A stretch of DNA of 64,000 nt from Shewanella donghaensis (GTDB taxonomy: Bacteria; Pseudomonadota; Gammaproteobacteria; Enterobacterales; Shewanellaceae). Under the pieces are notes generated by a model. The model was not told the origin of the DNA, made no database searches, and was given only the letters and a program-made list of their open reading frames with translations. Where the stretch lies: the NCBI RefSeq assembly GCF_007567505.1, contig NZ_CP041783.1:1364001-1428000 (forward strand), read 5' to 3'. The position numbers and the translations under genes were made by a program. This document shows, one piece after another, positions 19,443-28,056 of the stretch (within the stretch, counting starts at the first letter, position 1; every line of letters starts with the position of its first letter).

Positions 19443-20294
19443 ATGACTAAATTAGCACACTTTCAAAAGTACAAACTTCGATATGAGATGGCAATATTGT
19501 GTTGTTATTTCTTAATCAATAATACCCTACTAGCGACTTCTATCATTATGGAAGCTGATCGAAAAGGTACGCCTCTTCCCTTTCAAGTATGGGAACCTTT
19601 CGTGTGGGAATACTCTAGTGCAATTGGCGTATTAGTATTATTTCCATTACTTATTTATAGCTTGCAACGCATACCGTTTGAATGGACATCAATAAAACGT
19701 TCGGTACTGTATTACTTTCTGATATCCGTGGTCTTTTCACTTTGCCATGTGGCTATTATGGTCGGCATAAGAGAGTCGATATATTTTGTTATGAACAGTA
19801 ATTATGACTTTGGCAATATTGGATTTGAGTTGTTTTATGAATATAGAAAGGATTTATGGAGCTTTATATTTTTCATCATATTCATTAATGCATACCAATT
19901 TATTCTTAGTCGTTTGCAAGGTGAGGCTAACCCTGTGGCACAAAGCGAAGACGATAACATCAGTCAAAGCTTTGATAGACTACTAATTAAAAAGCTAGGT
20001 AAAGAATTCATTGTTAAAGTAGAAGAAGTAGAGTGGTTGGAAGCGAACGGTAACTATGTCAACTTGCATATCAATGGCCGCATTTACCCAACCAGAACCA
20101 CACTTAGTAAGCTTATCGAGAAAATATCAACTAAAGGCTTTTGCCGAATTCACCGCTCACATGCTGTAAACTTGGAAAAAATCGAGTCGATTACCCCACT
20201 GAGTAGCGGTGATAGCGAAGTTAAACTTAACTCAGGAAAAGCATTAAACCTTTCAAGACGGTACAAAGAAAGCTTTAAAACTCAACTGGGATAA
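19443..20294 (+). CDS. Membrane-anchored LytTR transcriptional regulator
   Basis: The 283-residue protein has four predicted membrane helices (about 15-36, 60-78, 88-110 and 137-155) and a C-terminal LytTR DNA-binding domain (about 178-283) with VEWLEANGNYVNLHI, FCRIHRSHAVNL and LSRRYKESF. There is no receiver domain, so signalling is not by a standard response regulator and must involve the membrane part. It is divergent from an acyltransferase gene, which is its likely target. A TGATAG direct repeat with 18-base spacing (19319 and 19337) lies in the shared promoter region, but is only a weak operator candidate. Confidence 0.88.
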   Translation: MTKLAHFQKYKLRYEMAILCCYFLINNTLLATSIIMEADRKGTPLPFQVWEPFVWEYSSAIGVLVLFPLLIYSLQRIPFEWTSIKRSVLYYFLISVVFSLCHVAIMVGIRESIYFVMNSNYDFGNIGFELFYEYRKDLWSFIFFIIFINAYQFILSRLQGEANPVAQSEDDNISQSFDRLLIKKLGKEFIVKVEEVEWLEANGNYVNLHINGRIYPTRTTLSKLIEKISTKGFCRIHRSHAVNLEKIESITPLSSGDSEVKLNSGKALNLSRRYKESFKTQLG

Positions 20295-20311
20295 CGTGTT
20301 AAATCGTGGTT

Positions 20312-20345
20312 CTTTAAAGGCTTTAGAAAAATCCAGCCTTTAAAG
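20312..20345 (+). terminator. Hairpin after the LytTR gene
   Basis: A perfect 11-bp inverted repeat (CTTTAAAGGCT / AGCCTTTAAAG) with a 12-base loop starts 18 bases after the stop codon. It has no T-run, so termination would be weak or Rho-assisted. Confidence 0.5.
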
Positions 20346-20714
20346 AGTCTCAACGATCATTAGACATAAGACTCGCTAAAGGTCATTTAGGTCTAATGAG
20401 ATGCTCTTCAATATCACAAGGTGTATATTGAACTCAGAATAAAGCAGTGACATATAGCCAGCTAAGTAACCTGTTTGACTGCGCTCTATAATATAATCTG
20501 CTTGTTGATCCTCAGGCCATAGTCGTAACTCATATCAAACCAAAAAAATTCAATATCACTATAAGCAGTGGTCATCATGAAATAGATATGAGGTATTAGC
20601 AGCTGACTAGAATGCTGTTTTAGTTGAAATGTGATCAAGGCTATAGCTGTAGCAATGAGTCCAGCAGCAGGAAGTCAATTCTGTTATGTCCTCAATATTT
20701 GGTGGTATGAACTT
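20346..20714. other. Intergenic region with no recognised gene
   Basis: Nothing with a credible start and product was seen on either strand. The region separates the convergent LytTR and isoaspartyl-peptidase genes. Confidence 0.4.
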
Positions 20715-20744
20715 AAAAAGCACCAAGCGAACGCTTGATGCTTT
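20715..20744 (-). terminator. Terminator after the isoaspartyl peptidase gene
   Basis: On the minus strand AAAGCATCAAGC pairs with GCTTGGTGCTTT with one mismatch around a 4-base loop, followed by a short T-run. Confidence 0.75.
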
Positions 20745-20794
20745 AATACCTATTTAAAATAACTTGTTATTCATGAATAAGTAATAATAAACGA

Positions 20795-21823
20795 CTATTT
20801 ATCACGCCAAATCATTACTTGGGCTTCTTCGCCCTTTTTGCGGGTCGCACGGTACATACCTTCAGTATTAAATGGTGTCGCAATATTGCCGCGATGATCG
20901 ATAGCGATTACACCGCCTGTGCCACCAGCGGTGATAAGACGCTGATTAATGACTTCATCAGCAGCTTGAATAATTGATTTATTTTGATATTTCACTTTGG
21001 CACAAATATCCCCTGCCACGTGGTAGCGAATAAAGTATTCACCATGCCCGGTTGCTGAGACTGCACATACGCCATTTTCAGCATAAGTGCCCGCGCCGAT
21101 AATGGGTGCATCACCAATACGGCCATAACGCTTATTAGTCATGCCACCTGTTGAAGTCCCCGCGCTAATATTGCCACTTTTATCCAGTGCTACGGCGCCA
21201 ACAGTGCCTACTTTAAATTCGACATCAAGCGCGTTATGAGAAGCGATATAGTCTTTATTACCAGCCTTAGCTTGCTCCATTTTCGCTTTTGCACGTTGCA
21301 ATGATTCATAGCGATGTTGGGTATTAAAAGTTTCATTGGCAACTAACGACACACCTTGGGTTAAGGCAAACTCTTCAGCGCCTTCACCATAAAGCATCAC
21401 ATGTACTGACTTATCCATCACTAAACGCGCTAAATCAATGGGGTTTTTAACGTGCTTAACACCCGATACAGCGCCTGCATTCATGGTTTTTCCATCCATA
21501 ATAGAGGCGTCCATTTCGTGCTGTTCATTGTGGGTATAAACCGCCCCTTTGCCAGCATTAAAGTATGGTGAATTTTCTAACACATTTATCGCTTTAGTGA
21601 CTGCTTCAAGGCTTGAACCGCCTTTTTCTAATACCAAATAACCGGTATCAACTGCTTCCTTTAACTTAGCGCGATAGGCTTGCTCTTGCTCAGGGGTAAA
21701 ACTACTGGGTGTTATCGTCCCTGCTCCGCCATGAATCGCAATGGCAAACGGCTTGTCATTGGCAACACTGCCAAAAGATGAAACCAGCAAGGTGATACAT
21801 GACAACATGGTTAATTTATTCAT
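20795..21823 (-). CDS. iaaA: Isoaspartyl peptidase / L-asparaginase (Ntn hydrolase)
   Basis: This is a plant-type asparaginase of the N-terminal nucleophile hydrolase family, which self-cleaves and then hydrolyses isoaspartyl dipeptides and asparagine. The predicted nucleophile is Thr207 in GTVGAVALD, followed by GNISAGTSTGGMTNKRYGR and IIGAGTYAENG. Other family motifs are AIHGGAGTI and FNAGKGAVYT. An N-terminal hydrophobic segment (MNKLTMLSCITLLVSSFGS) looks like a signal peptide, so the enzyme is probably periplasmic, unlike cytoplasmic E. coli IaaA. The ATG at 21823 is preferred because of the signal peptide and a weak GAGA upstream; ATG at 21835 is possible. Confidence 0.92.
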   Translation of the reverse strand: MNKLTMLSCITLLVSSFGSVANDKPFAIAIHGGAGTITPSSFTPEQEQAYRAKLKEAVDTGYLVLEKGGSSLEAVTKAINVLENSPYFNAGKGAVYTHNEQHEMDASIMDGKTMNAGAVSGVKHVKNPIDLARLVMDKSVHVMLYGEGAEEFALTQGVSLVANETFNTQHRYESLQRAKAKMEQAKAGNKDYIASHNALDVEFKVGTVGAVALDKSGNISAGTSTGGMTNKRYGRIGDAPIIGAGTYAENGVCAVSATGHGEYFIRYHVAGDICAKVKYQNKSIIQAADEVINQRLITAGGTGGVIAIDHRGNIATPFNTEGMYRATRKKGEEAQVMIWRDK

Positions 21824-22006
21824 TGTTATTCTCATATTTATCAAGGGGGTTAAACGATTAATTTTATAGATTCTATTGCAAAAATGGCATTAAGCAACTT
21901 ATCGAGTGAATTATGATTATCGAGAAAGACATTGTGGCAGGCTTTTATGAAAAGCCTTGTGTCCTGAGATAAGTTAACACTGACTCAAAGTAGATTACCA
22001 ATCACA

Positions 22007-22504
22007 TTAGACTTTGGAGACTAACTTGCCATGTAAAAGGCAAAGCTCATTTAAATGTTGAATAGCACTCGCGCCATGAGGAACATTTTTCCTATGCTGT
22101 TCGGTCAACCATATAGCATTAATACCCGCTGCTAGCGCTGGCTGTATATCTTTAAGCAAACTATCACCCACCATGGTTACTTGAAACTTTTCAGCACCAA
22201 GCTTACTCATGATAGTAGGCAAAAACTCAACTTCTCCTTTTGAGAAACCAAGGTTTGCTTTACAGAAATAGCCTTTTATAAATGGATCTAGCCCTACACG
22301 CTTAAACGCTGTCTTAATGTCATTTTCAGTAGAATCAGCGGCGCCTGTAGCAATATAAATATCAGCAGTGTGTGACAATTGAGTCAAGGTTTCGATTGCT
22401 CCGTCAACCGCTTTAACCTTTTCCCAATGACACATTTTTCCGTGTTCATCAGCAAAGTCGACCATTAATGTATCGCCCCAATCAAACAAATAGATAGCTT
22501 TCAT
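22007..22504 (-). CDS. HAD-superfamily hydrolase
   Basis: The 165-residue cytoplasmic protein has the four HAD motifs: motif I DWGDT at 8-12, motif II TGA, a lysine region, and motif IV GDSLLKDI. Motif I is unusual because the second aspartate of the standard DxDxT is glycine, which resembles phosphonatase or dehalogenase-like branches more than ordinary phosphatases. The cap is small. GGAA lies before the ATG. The substrate cannot be predicted. The upstream neighbour on the same strand is a YoaK-family membrane protein gene, 89 bases away. Confidence 0.82.
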   Translation of the reverse strand: MKAIYLFDWGDTLMVDFADEHGKMCHWEKVKAVDGAIETLTQLSHTADIYIATGAADSTENDIKTAFKRVGLDPFIKGYFCKANLGFSKGEVEFLPTIMSKLGAEKFQVTMVGDSLLKDIQPALAAGINAIWLTEQHRKNVPHGASAIQHLNELCLLHGKLVSKV

Positions 22505-22593
22505 TTACATTCCCAGAGTGAAATAGCACGTAAATTAACGCACTGTTTATTTCATTTATTGACTTACTATTTGCTCTATTTTAATTCTCTATT

Positions 22594-23280
22594 TTATTGT
22601 TCGTGTTTATCACTCATTTTATTATCAGATTTTGCATTAAAGACAGAATATGACAAAGCCAATAACAAGCAAATTGTAGCGGGAATGAATAAGGCTTCGA
22701 AGTTGAATGACATAAACGAATATGTCCCCAAAACCCCGCCTATAATAAAGCCCGATATGATTAGCATAAACAGTAACGCTTTGCGTTTATCGAATAGCTC
22801 ACCTCTTAATCTCGCACCAATCATGATCCCCAAATCAGTGAATATTCCAGTGACATGAGTCGTACGAACCACTGCGCCACTGAAAGTGGTGACTAAGGCA
22901 TTTTGCAATCCGCAGGCAGCAGAGGCTAAATAATGTCCAAACAAAGAATCTCTTGTTAAAAAATAGACAGAGCCCAGCAGAAATAGTGCTTCTAGTGAAA
23001 GTAGTCGACTGTAATTTCGGCCTAATCTTAATGCACCACCACGTAGAAAGAACCCAGATATGGTTGATCCCACTAAGAAACTCATTAGTACACCAAATAA
23101 GTGCAAAGCATTCATAAATGAAGTGTTGGCAATAGATGTACCGATAATGGTGGCCGTGCCAGATAGATGTGAAACTGACTGATGGCTAAACCCCAGCAAA
23201 CCAACCGAGTTAATAAACCCAGCAACCAGTGCAAGAATAAAAGCACCATATTCGACCCAACGAGGTAATCTTGAAATCAC
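22594..23280 (-). CDS. YoaK-family (DUF1275) membrane protein
   Basis: The 228-residue protein has about six membrane helices and the DUF1275 signature: GAFILALVAGFINSVGLLGF at the amino end, then HLSGTATIIGTSI and the central ACGLQNALVTTFSGAVVRTTHVTGIFTDLG. This family is widespread and of unknown function, with a proposed transporter role. The carboxy tail after the last helix is charged and cytoplasmic. Confidence 0.9.
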   Translation of the reverse strand: MISRLPRWVEYGAFILALVAGFINSVGLLGFSHQSVSHLSGTATIIGTSIANTSFMNALHLFGVLMSFLVGSTISGFFLRGGALRLGRNYSRLLSLEALFLLGSVYFLTRDSLFGHYLASAACGLQNALVTTFSGAVVRTTHVTGIFTDLGIMIGARLRGELFDKRKALLFMLIISGFIIGGVLGTYSFMSFNFEALFIPATICLLLALSYSVFNAKSDNKMSDKHEQ

Positions 23281-23434
23281 AATAATCCTTTCAACAACAC
23301 GTTATCTTATGAATAAACACTCTCAGTGCAATTATACCTAAGCGTTTGCAAGAAAATGTGACAGTTAAACGTTATGGAAAGAACATTTAAATAACGCCAT
23401 CTGCCATTAATACCTTCATTTTATATACATTGTT

Positions 23435-25042
23435 TTACTTTAAGTTCAGTCGCTTCATCAATCGATGCAGATTGCCAGGGCTTAATCCCAGTTGCAGTGC
23501 GGTATTAGACAGTTTTTCATTATTAGCCATATAGGTTTGCTCAATAAGCTGTGTTTGAAATAACGCTGTCGCAGCCTTTAAATCCATCTGTGCAAACGGC
23601 TCCAATAAAGCATTTGGGGTTTCAGATGATTGAGCTAATGGGTTTTGAAATGAAATAGCGGATGACGCTGACTTTAACTCTGACTCTGACAAAACGCCTT
23701 TTGCTGAATGGCCCTCAATTGAGCTTAATAAACTAAAATGTTGTGGCTTTAATATGAGATGAGATGAATGCGTCTCTGCTTTAGCTAACACTGCGGCGCG
23801 ATTTAGAGCATGTTCTAATTCACGTACGTTACCTTCCCACTGGCTTTGTTGCAACAACGCAAGCACTTGCCCATCGAGTTTAATACTGGCGACATTCAAT
23901 TTATGCTGGCAACGTTCAGCAAAAAATCCAGCTAGTAAGATGATGTCTTTACCACGCTCTCGTAGCGGTGGCACAAACAGGGGAAAGACACTCAAACGAT
24001 GATAGAGATCCGATCTAAATCGTCCTACTTTCACCTCTTCATGCATAACGCGATTGGTTGCTGCAATAATGCGCACATCAACTTTAATATTATTGTCATC
24101 ACCGACTCGTTGAATATCGCCATACTGCAATGCCCGCAATAACTTAGCTTGTAACCCTAATGACAGTTCACCAATTTCATCTAAAAATAAAGTGCCATTA
24201 TTGGCTAGCTCAAATTTACCTTTTCGATGGCTTATCGCCCCTGTAAAGGCGCCTTTAACGTGGCCAAATAGCTCACTTTCAGCCACTGACTCTGGTAATG
24301 CTGCGCAATTGAGGTAAATAAACGGCTGAGTACTTCTGCTTGATTTAGAATAAATAGAGTGAGCCACCAGCTCTTTGCCCACACCCGTTTCACCCATGAC
24401 CAATACTGATAAATCAGTTTGTGCCACCGCCTCAATATGCGACTTGAGCGCTTGCATGCCTTTAGATTTTCCTATCATGTCGTTCTGGGTTGATTTTAAA
24501 CTTTGCGATTTACCTGCACTGTTCACATCGATATGGGTTTCTAATTTTTCAACTAATAATGCGGTATTCAAACTGTTAGCCGCTAACGCACTGATTAAGC
24601 GTAAATCACTATCTTGAAAGTTATCAAATTGACTAGGGTCAAAAGCATCAATGGTTATCGCACCAATTAAGCGACCTTGCTGAATAAGTGGTAAGCCAAT
24701 ACAAGAGTGAACATGGAGCATTTCATCATGATTAGGGATTAAACCATCATAGGGATCAGGTAAATCACTGTCAGGCGGGAACCTGACTATATCACCTGCG
24801 CGAGCTATGGCTTCTAAGCGAGGATGTTGTTCAATTTCAAAGCGTCTACCTAACACATCTTCAGTCAAGCCATTGATCGCAAGTGGAATAAACTGCTGCC
24901 CTTTGAATAGCAATAATGCAGCAGCATCGCATTTAAGCTGACTTTGAATGGTCGCCAGTAAGCGCTCAAACCGATCTTGCTCAGAAATACTGGAGGAGAT
25001 ATCTAACGCAACTTGTATCCAATCATTCTTATATTGATCCAT
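23435..25042 (-). CDS. norR: NorR, nitric-oxide-responsive sigma-54 activator
   Basis: The 535-residue regulator has an N-terminal GAF domain (about 1-165) that senses NO at a non-haem iron, a central AAA+ sigma-54 activation domain (about 190-430), and a C-terminal Fis-type helix-turn-helix. The iron-site residues of E. coli NorR are conserved: Arg75, Arg81, Asp96, Asp99 and a cysteine at 114 (one residue shifted). The AAA+ domain has GETGVGKE and the GAFTGA loop that contacts sigma-54. It is divergent from norV, with repeated operator-like sites and a sigma-54 promoter between them. Confidence 0.96.
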   Translation of the reverse strand: MDQYKNDWIQVALDISSSISEQDRFERLLATIQSQLKCDAAALLLFKGQQFIPLAINGLTEDVLGRRFEIEQHPRLEAIARAGDIVRFPPDSDLPDPYDGLIPNHDEMLHVHSCIGLPLIQQGRLIGAITIDAFDPSQFDNFQDSDLRLISALAANSLNTALLVEKLETHIDVNSAGKSQSLKSTQNDMIGKSKGMQALKSHIEAVAQTDLSVLVMGETGVGKELVAHSIYSKSSRSTQPFIYLNCAALPESVAESELFGHVKGAFTGAISHRKGKFELANNGTLFLDEIGELSLGLQAKLLRALQYGDIQRVGDDNNIKVDVRIIAATNRVMHEEVKVGRFRSDLYHRLSVFPLFVPPLRERGKDIILLAGFFAERCQHKLNVASIKLDGQVLALLQQSQWEGNVRELEHALNRAAVLAKAETHSSHLILKPQHFSLLSSIEGHSAKGVLSESELKSASSAISFQNPLAQSSETPNALLEPFAQMDLKAATALFQTQLIEQTYMANNEKLSNTALQLGLSPGNLHRLMKRLNLK

Positions 25043-25095
25043 TTTACCGCCACTTGTTCAAACTCATCATTACCTGATTTCAGCATAGCATTTAA

Positions 25096-25167
25096 TTGTC
25101 AAATCGATAATTTTTTATCCAATTGATAATTAAAATTTATTATCAAAAAGATAATTGTTTCCGATAA
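25096..25167. promoter_or_regulatory. Repeated TTATC-N5-GATAA sites between norR and norV
   Basis: Two perfect inverted repeats, TTATCCAATTGATAA (25115-25129) and TTATCAAAAAGATAA (25140-25154), are flanked by a near copy TTGTCAAATCGATAA (25096-25110) and a half-matching one ending GATAA at 25163-25167. They lie 39 to 110 bases upstream of the -24/-12 promoter, a suitable distance for NorR enhancer sites. E. coli NorR uses three sites with GT-N7-AC cores, so the core here differs. Assignment to NorR is inference from position and number. Confidence 0.6.
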
Positions 25168-25205
25168 TTTTTTAGATATCTAACAAAAACAGCATGTTAA
25201 AAAGT

Positions 25206-25222
25206 TGGCCTACTACGTGCAA
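25206..25222 (+). promoter_or_regulatory. Sigma-54 promoter of norVW
   Basis: TGGCCTACTACGTGCAA matches the -24/-12 consensus (TGGCAC-N5-TTGCA). GG at 25207-25208 and GC at 25219-25220 have the exact 12-base offset. Transcription should begin near 25232, about 40 bases before the norV start. Confidence 0.85.
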
Positions 25223-25272
25223 TGTGCTGGACAAGATTCTTATTAAATTATGTTTTATATAAAGGCTGTATT

Positions 25273-26823
25273 ATGACAATTCATGTAAAGAACAACATTC
25301 ATTGGGTAGGTCAACGCGATTGGGAAGTTCAAGATTTCCATGGTACTGAATACAAAATGACGAAAGGCACTAGCTATAACAGTTATTTAATTCGTGAAGA
25401 AAAAACAGTGCTTATCGACACCGTTGATCATCATTTTAGCCTACAGTTTTTGCAAAATCTTGAAATGGAAATCGATCTTAATAGCATCGATTACATTGTC
25501 ATCAACCATGCTGAAGAAGATCATTCAGGTGCCTTAGCGGCGCTAATGGAACGTATTCCTAACACGCCGATTTACTGTACTGAAGCGGCTATCGATTCAA
25601 TTGTTGGTCATCACCATCACCCTGAGTGGAATTTTAAAACCGTTAAAACCGGCGACAGTTTAGATATTGGTAATGGCAAGCAATTAGTCTTTATTGAAGC
25701 GCCAATGCTGCATTGGCCAGACAGTATGATGACTTACATCACGGGTGATGCTGTGCTGTTTAGTAATGATGCCTTTGGACAACATTATTGTGATGAACAT
25801 TTATTCAATGATGAAGTGGATCAAGTTGAATTAATGGATCAATGTATGCGCTATTACGCTAACATTTTAACGCCGTTTAGCAGCCTTGTTATTGCTAAAA
25901 TCAAAGAGGTATTAAGCTTTAATTTACCTGTTGATATGATTGCCACTTCACACGGTATTGTGTGGCGCGATAATCCCATCCAAATCATTGAACAATATCT
26001 TGAATGGGCTGATAGCTATCAAGAAGATCGTATCACCATTTTTTACGATTCTATGTCTAACAACACCCGTATGATGGCCGACGCTATCGCCCAAGGTATT
26101 CATGATGTTGACCCTGGTGTTGCAGTCAAAGTCTTTAATGTTTCACGCCATGATAAAAATGAAATCCTCACCAACGTATTTCGTTCAAAGGGCGTTTTAG
26201 TGGGTTCTTCAACCATGAACAACGTGATGATGCCTAAAATTGCGGGCATGCTAGAAGAAATCACCGGTTTACGATTCAAGCAGAAAAAAGCAGGCGCATT
26301 TGGTAGCTATGGTTGGAATGGTGGCGCTGTTGACCGTATTCATTCACGCTTAACTGACGCTGGTTTTGAAACCACTGTAGGCTTAAAAACCAAGTGGCGT
26401 CCAGATGGTAAAGCGATGCGAATTTGTCGTGCACACGGCCAACAAATTGCCAAGCAATGGGCATTGCATGAACTGAATATTACCCCTTTTGTACCAGAGC
26501 CCGTTGCTGAGCCGGTACTGTATAAAGCAGCAGAACCTCTAGCTGTAACTGCTGTAGATGTGACTAATACGGTATCGCAAATATCAGCAGCTGAAAATGT
26601 CGCAAGTTCAAGCTCAACGGTTAACAGTGAAGCCCATGACAGCGATTGCCAATGCATGATTTGTACTGTGTGTAATTGGGTATACGACCCTAAAATTGGC
26701 GAACCTAATCAAGGTGTTTTACCCGGCACAACATGGGCTGAAGTCCCTGATTACTTCTTATGTCCAGAATGTAATCTCGGTAAGGATGTATTTGCAGTAC
26801 ATAGCAAGGTTGAGGTTGCGTAA
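25273..26823 (+). CDS. norV: Anaerobic nitric oxide reductase flavorubredoxin
   Basis: NorV reduces NO to N2O under anaerobic conditions. The 516-residue protein has a metallo-beta-lactamase-like diiron domain (H79, E81, D83, H84 in HAEEDH, plus GHYC and SHG regions), a flavodoxin domain (about 253-400) binding FMN with [15 protein letters not shown], and a C-terminal rubredoxin domain with iron ligands Cys464, Cys467, Cys497 and Cys500. It is longer than E. coli NorV (479) because of an extended Ala/Val/Ser-rich linker before the rubredoxin. ATG 25273 is chosen over an upstream in-frame start since AAAGG lies seven bases before it. It overlaps norW by one base. Confidence 0.97.
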   Translation: MTIHVKNNIHWVGQRDWEVQDFHGTEYKMTKGTSYNSYLIREEKTVLIDTVDHHFSLQFLQNLEMEIDLNSIDYIVINHAEEDHSGALAALMERIPNTPIYCTEAAIDSIVGHHHHPEWNFKTVKTGDSLDIGNGKQLVFIEAPMLHWPDSMMTYITGDAVLFSNDAFGQHYCDEHLFNDEVDQVELMDQCMRYYANILTPFSSLVIAKIKEVLSFNLPVDMIATSHGIVWRDNPIQIIEQYLEWADSYQEDRITIFYDSMSNNTRMMADAIAQGIHDVDPGVAVKVFNVSRHDKNEILTNVFRSKGVLVGSSTMNNVMMPKIAGMLEEITGLRFKQKKAGAFGSYGWNGGAVDRIHSRLTDAGFETTVGLKTKWRPDGKAMRICRAHGQQIAKQWALHELNITPFVPEPVAEPVLYKAAEPLAVTAVDVTNTVSQISAAENVASSSSTVNSEAHDSDCQCMICTVCNWVYDPKIGEPNQGVLPGTTWAEVPDYFLCPECNLGKDVFAVHSKVEVA

Positions 26824-27959
26824 TGATTAAACCCATTACTATTATTGGAAGCGGCTTTGCCGCTTACCAGTTAGTTAAAACAATACGCAGAATGGATTTA
26901 ACCGTTTCTATCACGGTGATTACAGCTGATAAAGGCCATGATTATAACAAGCCTGATTTAAGCCATGTGTTCTCTAAAAAGCAGTCTATTGCTGATGTTA
27001 TTACCATTCAAGCAGATGACTTTAAACAGCAATTTAATGTTGAGCTGTTTGCAGAATATCGCGTGACGAATATCGATACTGATAATCGAATTATCACAGC
27101 AAATAACCAAAGCTTTGAATATGAAAAGTTAGTATTTGCCACTGGCGCCAGCCCTTTCGTGCCCCCAATTACGGGCATGCCTGATGGTGTAGCATTAACG
27201 CTTAATAGCTTGAATGATTTTGAAAAAAACCAGCAACATATAAACAATGCTAAATCGGTATTGGTGATAGGCGGCGGGTTAATTGGGGTTGAGGTGGCTT
27301 TAGATCTTGCAAACGCTGATAAAAAAGTCACTTTGGTTGAGCCTAATGCCCAGCTCATGCAAATTCAATTACCTGAGTATGTTGCCCATAAACTCACTCA
27401 AGCTTTAGAACAGCAAGAGATAGAGGTTTATACCGCCACAGGGGTTAGCTCAATGACTCAATCTGATGATGGGCTTATCGTAACGTTAACGAATGGCAGG
27501 AAAATAGAGGCTCAACAAATCTTAGTTTGTGCTGGTTTAAAACCCAATATAGCCCTTGCTGCGGCTGCAAACCTGCTGGTGAGCCGCGGTATATGTGTTA
27601 ACGAGTTTATGCAAACATCCGATGCGAATATTTATGCTTTGGGTGATTGCGCAGAATTTGAAGGCCAAGTTAAAGCTTATTTACAGCCAACCTTAATCAG
27701 TGCGTCTGCATTAGCGAAAACATTGTTGGGCGAAGTGACTAGCGTTAAACTGCCCAACATGATGGTAAAAGTCAAAACGCCTAATTACCCGATTCAAATT
27801 GGCGGTAAAACTGACTCATCTTCTGTATCACGTTGGAACCTTGATATTCAATCACAAGGCATTGTGGCTAAAGGCTATGACATTGACGACAACATGGTGG
27901 GATTTGTGGTGACTCAAGACTGCACTCAACAAGCGTTTTCATTGTTAAGACAGCTCTAA
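26823..27959 (+). CDS. norW: NADH:flavorubredoxin reductase
   Basis: This 378-residue FAD enzyme passes electrons from NADH to the rubredoxin domain of NorV. It has the FAD-binding GSGFAAYQLVK at the amino end, an NAD-binding VLVIGGGLIGVEVALDLA centrally, ATGASP, and the C-terminal FAD motif IYALGDCAE. Its start codon overlaps the norV stop (TAATG), implying coupled translation. The length equals E. coli NorW (377). Confidence 0.96.
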   Translation: MIKPITIIGSGFAAYQLVKTIRRMDLTVSITVITADKGHDYNKPDLSHVFSKKQSIADVITIQADDFKQQFNVELFAEYRVTNIDTDNRIITANNQSFEYEKLVFATGASPFVPPITGMPDGVALTLNSLNDFEKNQQHINNAKSVLVIGGGLIGVEVALDLANADKKVTLVEPNAQLMQIQLPEYVAHKLTQALEQQEIEVYTATGVSSMTQSDDGLIVTLTNGRKIEAQQILVCAGLKPNIALAAAANLLVSRGICVNEFMQTSDANIYALGDCAEFEGQVKAYLQPTLISASALAKTLLGEVTSVKLPNMMVKVKTPNYPIQIGGKTDSSSVSRWNLDIQSQGIVAKGYDIDDNMVGFVVTQDCTQQAFSLLRQL

Positions 27960-27987
27960 CGTCTTAAGTTTATTAATGCGCAAGCAT

Positions 27988-28015
27988 AAAAAAGAGCGAA
28001 TTATCGCTCTTTTTT
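27988..28015. terminator. Bidirectional terminator between norW and the SYLF-barrel gene
   Basis: AAAAAAGAGCGA pairs with TCGCTCTTTTT around the loop ATTA. T-runs on both strands serve the two convergent genes. Confidence 0.88.
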
Positions 28016-28056
28016 ATTGGTTCATATATGAGCATATTTAACCACAATAAACCTCA

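Noticed and set aside
22559..22858. 99-residue open frame on the plus strand overlapping the YoaK-family gene
   Set aside because: It is antisense to a recognised membrane protein, which explains its composition.
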